Assembly (NCBI GenBank): GCA_020201235.1
Contig: JAIVHD010000090.1
Location: 6,317-11,535 of the forward strand
DNA: 5,219 bases
DNA from: Lysobacteraceae bacterium
GTDB taxonomy: Bacteria > Pseudomonadota > Gammaproteobacteria > Xanthomonadales > Wenzhouxiangellaceae
Direction of reading: 5' to 3'
Below, in pieces: positions 1 to 4,338 of this stretch (positions are counted from its first letter, which is position 1; every line of letters begins with the position of its first letter). Both the position numbers and the translations under genes were made by a program. The notes beneath the pieces are model-generated. The model had not been told where the DNA came from and ran no database searches. It saw nothing but the letters and a program-made list of their open reading frames with translations.

Positions 1-1
1 G

Positions 2-1741
2 ACCACCTTCGAGTTCGATCTCCTGTCCCGCCAGACCGCCGAGCAAAGCCCGGACCGCGGCACGATCACGCAGGAATACGACCTGGCCAACAACCTCACG
101 TCCTCAACCGACGCCCGAGGCATCCGCCGGGAAATGAGCTACGACGCGCTCAATCGACCGCTATCGGTCACCTTCCCGGACCCGGGCGAGGATGTCGCCT
201 ACACTTACGACAACTGCCCCAATGGCACCGGCCGCATCTGCCGCATCGACGACGAATCGGGCACGCTGGAATACCAATACGACGGCTTTGGCAACATTAC
301 CCGGACCCAAAAAACCGAACTCGGAATTGAATACACCACCGACTACGAATATGACCTTGAGGACCGCATCACTACCATCGTCTATACTTCAGGTCGACGG
401 GTCGAATACCAGCGCGATATAATCGGCCGGGTCACCGGAGTCCGTACCGAGGTCGCAGGGCAGATGCAGCCGATTCTGACCGATATCCAATACCGAGCCG
501 ATGGTCAGATCACGGCCGCGATGTTCGGCAACGGCCTGATCGAAGGCCGCGAATACGACCTGCAGGGCCGCCTGACCCATCAGAGCCTGGTCGACGGTGC
601 CGGTTTTATCGTCGACGAGCGCAACTACGCCTACGACCCGGCCAGCAACATCACATCCAGAACCGGCACGCCGGGCGACCAGCAATACGGCTACGACACG
701 CTAGACCGACTGACCGGCCAGAACATCCCGACAGACGGCAAGACCTGGCAATACAACTACGGCCCCAACCACAACCGCCAGACCCGAGCGGACGGCAACC
801 TGCTCGAAGAACTCTACAGCTACCAGCCCGATACCAATCGCCTGACCGCAATCGACAAATTCCTCGACGAGCAGGATCAAAACATCCCGCGAAGTCGCCA
901 ATTCATCTACAACCAAGCCAACCGCTTCGCCGAGTACATCGAAGACAGCGAATCCGTCGCGAGCTATACCTACAACGCCCTCGGTCAACGCACGCGCAAG
1001 GAATTACAAACCGAAACTACACTATTCCATTACGACAACAGTATCCAGCTCCTGACCGAAACCGACGACCTGGGCAACCCCAAGCGGGACTACCTCTGGC
1101 TAGGCTCCCGCCCGATTGCCCAGATCGAATCGACAAGGCCAATTACCTACTTGCATACGGATCACCTGCTGACACCCAGAATCGGCACCAGTGATGCGCA
1201 GACAATCGTCTGGCAATGGGAAGGGGAGGCGTTTGGGGCTGTTGAAGCCAGTGGGTTGATGCAAGTCAACTTGAGGTTTCCGGGGCAATACTTCGATCAA
1301 GAAGCGATCCAGCACTACAATTACTTTCGCGACTATGTGCCGGGCTTGGGCAGATACAAGCAGAGTGATCCGATTGGGGTGATTGATGGTCCCAATACAT
1401 ATAATTATTCTCAATCCAACCCGGTAATCGTTTTCGATAGGGATGGAACGATATCATGTAAGCGAAGGCGAGAAGAAGTTGATCAGTGTGTTATCGGTTG
1501 TCACAGGTTTTTATCTCAGTGTCAAAGAGGGTTTGACGCGGCCAGTAGTGCTTGTGTCAGAACCGGTGTTTCTCAGTGTCTGAAGCTTCCGACTCCCGCG
1601 AGTCGAGTGGCTTGTTATAATGCAGTTAATTTATCGTGCGATGCCGCTAAAGTTGGAAAAGCATCATGCTTAGTTACATTTAGTGCTTGCATTTTGCTGT
1701 GCCACGCGCCCCCAAGTGCAGCTTGTACTCCGTGTGAGTGA
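2..1741 (+). CDS. RHS/YD-repeat protein with cysteine-rich C-terminal tail (5' partial)
   Basis: The frame is open from the first complete codon at position 2, so the start lies upstream; 579 residues are visible. YD-type repeats fill about residues 1-375 (for example YDLANNLT, YDALNRP, YDGFGNITRT, YDTLDRLTG, YNALGQRTRK). An RHS-associated core follows from Tyr383: YLHTDHLLTPR, RFPGQYFDQEAIQHYNYFRDY, GLGRYKQSDPIG and NTYNYSQSNP, ending at FDRDG (residues 478-482). RHS proteins form a hollow beta-shell that encloses a C-terminal toxin and are delivered by contact-dependent or type VI systems; this is family knowledge. Residues 483-579 are a variable tail with 13 cysteines that I do not recognise. 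The usual DPxGL motif before the tail reads DRDG here. Codon use shifts from G/C-ending to mixed at about 1210, still inside the core. The gene assignment is firm; the toxic role of the tail is inferred from position. Confidence 0.95.
   Translation, partial: TTFEFDLLSRQTAEQSPDRGTITQEYDLANNLTSSTDARGIRREMSYDALNRPLSVTFPDPGEDVAYTYDNCPNGTGRICRIDDESGTLEYQYDGFGNITRTQKTELGIEYTTDYEYDLEDRITTIVYTSGRRVEYQRDIIGRVTGVRTEVAGQMQPILTDIQYRADGQITAAMFGNGLIEGREYDLQGRLTHQSLVDGAGFIVDERNYAYDPASNITSRTGTPGDQQYGYDTLDRLTGQNIPTDGKTWQYNYGPNHNRQTRADGNLLEELYSYQPDTNRLTAIDKFLDEQDQNIPRSRQFIYNQANRFAEYIEDSESVASYTYNALGQRTRKELQTETTLFHYDNSIQLLTETDDLGNPKRDYLWLGSRPIAQIESTRPITYLHTDHLLTPRIGTSDAQTIVWQWEGEAFGAVEASGLMQVNLRFPGQYFDQEAIQHYNYFRDYVPGLGRYKQSDPIGVIDGPNTYNYSQSNPVIVFDRDGTISCKRRREEVDQCVIGCHRFLSQCQRGFDAASSACVRTGVSQCLKLPTPASRVACYNAVNLSCDAAKVGKASCLVTFSACILLCHAPPSAACTPCE
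1448..1738 (+). other. Variable cysteine-rich RHS tail (candidate toxin domain)
   Basis: This is the C-terminal 97 residues of the RHS protein, after FDRDG. It carries 13 cysteines, several in short spacings: CX3C then CX6C near the start (CVIGCHRFLSQC), the mirror spacing CX6C then CX3C near the end (CLVTFSACILLC), and a final CTPCE. The segments between look helical. No nuclease, deaminase, ADP-ribosyltransferase or peptidase motif is visible. The base composition is lower in GC than the repeat body. The cysteine content would suit a disulfide-bonded fold in the periplasm; a metal-binding fold is the alternative. Its role as an effector is inferred only from its position after the RHS core and from the membrane-protein gene that follows. 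Confidence 0.65.
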
Positions 1742-1753
1742 TAGAGCGGTAGA

Positions 1754-2218
1754 TTGAGTGTGATTAATTTTATCGATTTTAAGTCTAGAATAATCGGTTT
1801 TATAGGTTCCGGCATCGCATACTTGCAGATCGCTTACGGATTATTGTGCATATCCGTTGTTCTCTTGGTTTTAAGTGGATCTGGAACGCAAATATATTGT
1901 ATTCAGACTTGGATATCAATTATTTTTCCAGCCTTTATTGGGATGTTTTGCATCACCGCATCGGCTCTTTTTCTAAGACGAAGAACATATGAAAGAAGTC
2001 GGCTATTGATGATTTCGTTTATGATGCCCAGCTATCTTTTGATTGACTATTTAGTTAGTGGTCTGGAAATATTTGGTAAAGCGTCCGCAGAAATAGAAAA
2101 GATAGTAATTCCAACTTCGGGTGTTCTGGTTTTATATATAATTTTAATGCGTTACGTTTCAACAAAATGCGAGCCCAGCAGTTGCATAGACTGCCGGATA
2201 AAACAGCTCGGAGAGTAG
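1754..2218 (+). CDS. Four-helix inner-membrane protein, candidate immunity protein for the RHS tail
   Basis: The gene encodes 154 residues and starts 12 bases after the RHS stop. The start is taken as TTG 1754; GTG 1760 is an equally reasonable start, and neither has a strong Shine-Dalgarno. Four hydrophobic stretches lie at about residues 21-41, 53-74, 84-103 and 117-135. The basic loop RRRTYERSR between helices 2 and 3 points to both ends being cytoplasmic. The C-terminus carries three cysteines (CEPSSCIDC). I recognise no family. Its place directly behind the variable RHS tail, its AT-rich composition like that tail, and its small size are typical of immunity genes of polymorphic toxins. 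If so, the toxin would act at or near the inner membrane. A hypothetical membrane protein unrelated to immunity cannot be excluded. Confidence 0.75.
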   Translation: MSVINFIDFKSRIIGFIGSGIAYLQIAYGLLCISVVLLVLSGSGTQIYCIQTWISIIFPAFIGMFCITASALFLRRRTYERSRLLMISFMMPSYLLIDYLVSGLEIFGKASAEIEKIVIPTSGVLVLYIILMRYVSTKCEPSSCIDCRIKQLGE

Positions 2219-2324
2219 TGTTTACGTCCGCATCACGGTCGAGGAATAGGACGCGACCGATCGCTTGGCCAAGGTAGCCGATCCTAGTAGAAGCACGGCC
2301 TGTTCATTTGTCTTTAATTGGTGA
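2219..2324. other. Short spacer, GC-richer, no intact gene
   Basis: This stretch follows the first immunity candidate. Its first part is GC-richer than the flanking genes. It has no open frame of note. The frame that continues into the cysteine-rich remnant downstream is interrupted here by TAG at 2247 and TGA at 2322. Between the stops that frame reads DATDRLAKVADPSRSTAC then SFVFNW, which may be decayed coding sequence of the same displaced tail, but this is weak. I see no recognisable RHS core motif, promoter or terminator. Confidence 0.4.
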
Positions 2325-2489
2325 GAGACGGTTCTTTGCATTGCGGCTGCGGCTAAAGGTGGTTGGCCAGAATTTACCGCGTGCACAGCATTTTGTGGGG
2401 GCTATGGAGTGGGGAGCCAAATCAACTGTTTTTTAGACCAGGTCGAATGCAATAAGCAAGCTGAAAGAATATGCAGGGTTTGTTTATGA
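2325..2489 (+). pseudogene. Displaced cysteine-rich RHS-type tail, remnant without start
   Basis: This is an open stretch of 54 codons ending in TGA 2487-2489, with no good start codon of its own. It has seven cysteines: one near the start (VLCIAAAAKGG), then CTAFC (CX3C), CFLDQVEC (CX6C) and a final CRVCL. The CX3C and CX6C spacings and the ending CX2C plus one residue also occur in the intact RHS tail upstream. The stop overlaps the next start as ATGA (2486-2489), the arrangement of a toxin end coupled to its immunity gene. In-frame stops at 2322 and 2247 cut it off upstream, so it looks like the 3' end of a tail displaced from an RHS gene. The relationship is inferred from cysteine pattern and context, not from overall sequence identity. 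Confidence 0.5.
2475..2478 (+). promoter_or_regulatory. Ribosome binding site that favours start 2486
   Basis: AGGG lies seven bases before ATG 2486. An earlier in-frame ATG at 2471 has no such site and would place five extra residues (MQGLF) before the lysine-rich start. The downstream ATG also overlaps the stop of the preceding cysteine-rich frame as ATGA, so it is preferred. Confidence 0.55.
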
Positions 2490-2911
2490 AAAGTATACTT
2501 AAGTTCGAAAAACCGTCGTTTAGGTCTTCAAGTATTATTGTTTTATTTGCATTATTATGTTTCGGTACGGGATTTATTTTTGGTGCTGGTTTTGATGTCC
2601 GGAGACACGTAACCGGGATGATTGATCGAGATTTGAATGTGCTGATATGGGAATCCATGGATCTGGCTAAAGTGTCAGCTCTTTTAGTGCAGGGAAAGTC
2701 AGAGAAAGCCAAAGTGGCTAGTTTGAGAAATTTAGATGAAAAGCTTTCAGTTATTCAGGTTATGGCAACGGCAAGAGAGTTGAATCAAGACGAATGTGTA
2801 GGGGCACGTATTCTTGGCGATAGGCTGAGAGTTATTCAGAGCGCTTATAAAGGGCTTCACAGAAATACATATATTGAAGAGGTTTTGTCTGCATTGCAGT
2901 GTGCCGAATGA
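2486..2911 (+). CDS. Membrane-anchored periplasmic protein, candidate immunity protein
   Basis: The gene encodes 141 residues from ATG 2486. A basic N-terminus (MKSILKFEKPSFR) is followed by one hydrophobic segment at about residues 15-36, then by a soluble, mostly helical domain of about 105 residues. With lysines and arginines before the helix, the domain should face the periplasm. Two cysteines in this domain (in DECVG and LQCAE) could form a disulfide there. I recognise no family. The start overlaps the stop of a displaced cysteine-rich tail, which suggests translational coupling and supports a role as immunity protein for that lost toxin. The stop TGA 2909-2911 overlaps in turn an ATG at 2908. 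The AT-rich codon use differs from the RHS body and suggests acquisition from outside. The immunity role is inferred from position and size. Confidence 0.75.
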   Translation: MKSILKFEKPSFRSSSIIVLFALLCFGTGFIFGAGFDVRRHVTGMIDRDLNVLIWESMDLAKVSALLVQGKSEKAKVASLRNLDEKLSVIQVMATARELNQDECVGARILGDRLRVIQSAYKGLHRNTYIEEVLSALQCAE

Positions 2912-3102
2912 GAGGCATGTGGCCGAAGCAATTGGGCAGGCAGAGCGCCGGCATAAGACTTTGCGGCCGATCTTTCAAGGAGAAGTCACACCGCTACTGG
3001 GCGTATGTTTTTTCCGGAGCTGGTGGTGCCAGCAGTGATCCTGAAATGGGGGATGGCTGCATTTGCAACAAACCGGGGCCTGAGGACGAGTGCTGTGGGT
3101 AA
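2908..3102 (+). CDS. Short cysteine-ended frame, probable third displaced tail
   Basis: This is a 64-codon frame from ATG 2908, which overlaps the preceding stop as ATGA, to TAA 3100. GTG 2899 is a possible earlier start. It ends in GDGCICNKPGPEDECCG, with a cysteine pair plus one residue before the stop, close to how the two upstream tails end. Its stop lies just inside the lipoprotein gene that follows. The first 45 or so codons show no convincing coding signature, and the other frames read no better. I therefore see the 3' half (about 3000-3102) as the remnant of a displaced tail and am unsure whether the ATG is used. It could also be a chance frame. Confidence 0.35.
   Translation: MRGMWPKQLGRQSAGIRLCGRSFKEKSHRYWAYVFSGAGGASSDPEMGDGCICNKPGPEDECCG
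3082..3086 (+). promoter_or_regulatory. Ribosome binding site that selects GTG 3095
   Basis: GAGGA lies eight bases before GTG 3095. This start gives a compact lipoprotein signal peptide, whereas the in-frame ATG at 3005 would add 30 residues before it and spoil the signal. Confidence 0.6.
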
Positions 3103-3577
3103 ATGGTTGGTCGTTTCAGCTTGTATGATGATGTTATCAGGATGTTATAAAAATGAATGTTATTTCGATTACCTAAGCGCTATAGAATTGATTGGAACAG
3201 CGCCTTTCGAATCACATGTTGGACGAGTTGGTCTTCTTGGTCTAGTTAGAGAGAGAAGTGACTTTTACCGCGAAGGAAATAGTCGCCAGTCAGCAAGTTT
3301 GATCTGTTCAATGGTTGCCTCTCTGGGTAAAGATGGTTGGGTTGAGTTACCCGAAGAAAATGGGCGGTATAAGGGATGTTTCGCTATGCGGTCTTGTGCG
3401 GAAGATGAGTCCATTTGTTCAATAACGTTAACAAAGGAAGAATATTATGTCGGTTTTATAGTAGATTGCCGATATAAGAAAAAAGAAACTATTCCTGGTT
3501 GTGTGATCCTTTCCAGCTTTGGTCGTCTCAATGATTTTGACCTAAATGAAGTTAATCTGGTTGGGCAAGCCAGGTAG
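3095..3577 (+). CDS. Small lipoprotein, candidate immunity protein
   Basis: The gene encodes 160 residues from GTG 3095. The N-terminus MGKWLVVSACMMMLSGC is a lipoprotein signal: a lysine, a hydrophobic stretch and the lipobox LSGC, with Cys17 as the lipidated residue. The mature protein would sit in the periplasm on a membrane. Residue +2 after the cysteine is Tyr, not Asp, so outer-membrane sorting is possible. The mature part has several further cysteines (in ECYF, LICSM, KGCF, RSCAE, SICS, VDCR and PGCV) that could form disulfides, and alternating segments suggestive of beta structure. I recognise no family. The start overlaps the stop of a short cysteine-ended frame, repeating the tail-then-immunity order seen twice upstream. 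TTG 3107 is a weaker alternative start. The lipoprotein call is firm; the immunity role is inferred. Confidence 0.8.
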   Translation: MGKWLVVSACMMMLSGCYKNECYFDYLSAIELIGTAPFESHVGRVGLLGLVRERSDFYREGNSRQSASLICSMVASLGKDGWVELPEENGRYKGCFAMRSCAEDESICSITLTKEEYYVGFIVDCRYKKKETIPGCVILSSFGRLNDFDLNEVNLVGQAR

Positions 3578-3762
3578 GTGTCGACTGATCGAGATAACCA
3601 CTTGGACATTTATCGAATATCTCCGCCGAGTCGTGGATCGGTGATGACTTCATTCAAATCAGACAGTTTTTCACTCCATGAGCGCCCTGAATGTTACAAA
3701 TAAAACCGATCAGGAGCTGTTGGACTGGATGTTGACACACAGGGAACCCAAAACCAACCAGT

Positions 3763-3776
3763 GCCCGCAAGCGGGC
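3763..3776 (+). other. Small hairpin just before a strong Shine-Dalgarno
   Basis: GCCCG and CGGGC flank the loop CAAG. The hairpin ends six bases before AAGGAG at 3783. There is no T-run after it, so it is not an intrinsic terminator. A role in the leader of the decayed small gene is possible but unsupported beyond position. Confidence 0.3.
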
Positions 3777-3782
3777 CTGATT

Positions 3783-3788
3783 AAGGAG
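3783..3788 (+). promoter_or_regulatory. Strong Shine-Dalgarno of the decayed small gene
   Basis: AAGGAG lies six bases before ATG 3795. It is the best ribosome binding site in the window and fixes the original start of the broken gene, even though the same frame is open upstream to an ATG at 3678 that has no such site. Confidence 0.6.
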
Positions 3789-3794
3789 ACCACC

Positions 3795-4003
3795 ATGAGA
3801 AATCTGACCGAACTCACCGTCCACCCCATCACCGTCGACTTCTAACAGGCCAAACCACGCTCTGCTCACTCTACTAGCTGGTCGAGCGGTTAGAGACCGA
3901 CTGCTACCCGGCCCTCCCCCGAAACCACCAGCAGCAACACCTGCCTGGCATCCCGGAACCACCGCCCGACCAAGCCCCCTTCAACGATCCGCTGCCGTTC
4001 TAG
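3795..4003 (+). pseudogene. Decayed small gene of about 70 codons (stop plus frameshift)
   Basis: ATG 3795 opens MRNLTELTVHPITVDF and is stopped by TAA at 3843. The same frame continues as QAKPRSAHSTS. A shift near 3877 then leads into another frame beginning LVERLETDCYPALPRN and ending PFNDPLPF at TAG 4001, a proline- and glutamine-rich tail of 41 codons. Both segments have about 80 percent G or C at the third codon position, as expected of host genes in this genome. With the strong Shine-Dalgarno, this indicates a once-functional small protein broken by one substitution and one indel. The in-frame sequence from ATG 3678 (55 residues to the TAA) is also open and moderately G/C-ending, so a longer original gene is possible. 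I do not recognise the protein. The intact 16-residue peptide might still be translated. Confidence 0.5.
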
Positions 4004-4197
4004 CCAACACCACGCCGCCCCGCGTCAATGAACGGGGCGACGATCTCGTCATGCCCCATCAGGTAAACTGAAAACACCACCATCAAATTGCGTGAACACG
4101 CTCATAAGATCGGCAAAATGCCGGGAATGCTTATTGCCATTCCGAGACCCCTAACGCCCTAGATGAGCTTTTTTCGGCTCGTCCTTTGGGAGTGCGT

Positions 4198-4277
4198 CTG
4201 AGTCGAAATTGCTGCGTTCCGGTCCTTGTGATGGGCTTGCCATTCACCGCAAGTCGCGATTTGCACTGTCGACTCAG
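4198..4277. repeat. Inverted-repeat element with nested hairpin
   Basis: CTGAGTCGA (4198-4206) is matched perfectly by TCGACTCAG (4269-4277). Inside it, CTTG, GTGA and TGG on the left can pair with CCA, TCAC and CAAG on the right around the loop GCTTG, with bulges. The whole could fold as one long interrupted stem, or be a small palindromic repeat. A nine-base match at this distance is expected about twice by chance in a window of this size, so the nested inner pairing is the main support. It lies about 60 bases upstream of the exporter start. There is no T-run, and no function is assigned. Confidence 0.35.
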
Positions 4278-4311
4278 TCACGCTCTGAATGTTATGAGAT
4301 TAGTGACGAGG

Positions 4312-4329
4312 TACACTAGTTACACTACT
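4312..4329 (+). promoter_or_regulatory. Tandem repeat before the exporter gene, possible promoter or operator
   Basis: TACACTAGT is followed directly by TACACTACT, nine bases before the exporter start. TAGTG (4301-4305) and CACTA (4314-4318) also form an inverted pair eight bases apart. TACACT resembles a -10 hexamer, but no convincing -35 lies at the right distance. A regulator site is possible. The match is short enough to occur by chance. Confidence 0.3.
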
Positions 4330-4338
4330 GGGAAAAGT

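Larger units (their letters stand above)
3578..4338. other. Long region without intact genes: decayed small gene and hairpins
   Basis: These 761 bases separate the toxin locus from the exporter gene. GC rises again relative to the immunity genes between about 3680 and 4050. The region holds an open frame from ATG 3678 running into a decayed gene at 3795-4003. It also holds several short perfect hairpins (4016-4039, 4039-4050, 4090-4101, 4111-4123, 4124-4143, 4162-4183) and an inverted repeat at 4198-4277. None of the hairpins is followed by a T-run, so I call no terminator. The opposite strand has a long frame at 3654-3962, but it is a glycine- and arginine-rich mirror of the decayed gene. 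Confidence 0.6.

Noticed and set aside
389..1414. Several long minus-strand frames opposite the RHS gene
   Set aside because: They mirror the GC-rich repeat codons, have low-complexity or unusual composition, lack ribosome binding sites and overlap a certain gene on the other strand.
1616..1621. TATAAT inside the RHS tail as an internal promoter for the immunity gene
   Set aside because: No -35-like sequence at the right spacing; it is an AT-rich coding stretch.
1727..1741. Cysteine near the C-terminus as a lipid-attachment CaaX motif
   Set aside because: The residue four from the end is not cysteine in either readable tail, and prenylation is not expected in this setting.
3732..3737. TTGACA as a -35 promoter box
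   Set aside because: No -10-like hexamer lies 16-18 bases downstream.
3654..3962. 102-codon minus-strand frame
   Set aside because: Glycine-, arginine- and serine-rich translation with no domain look. The plus strand has a strong Shine-Dalgarno and a coherent G/C-ending codon pattern over the same bases.
4162..4183. Hairpin with six T residues as an intrinsic terminator
   Set aside because: The T residues are in the loop, not after the stem, on either strand.
3687..4296. CTGAATGTTA present at both ends of the region between the lipoprotein and exporter genes, as possible flanking repeats of an insertion
   Set aside because: A ten-base identity is expected about a dozen times by chance in a window of this size, and nothing between the copies looks like a transposase or integrase.
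3678..4338. Integron-type recombination sites between modules
   Set aside because: No paired core sites with the GTTRRRY and RYYYAAC pattern were found, and no integrase is present.
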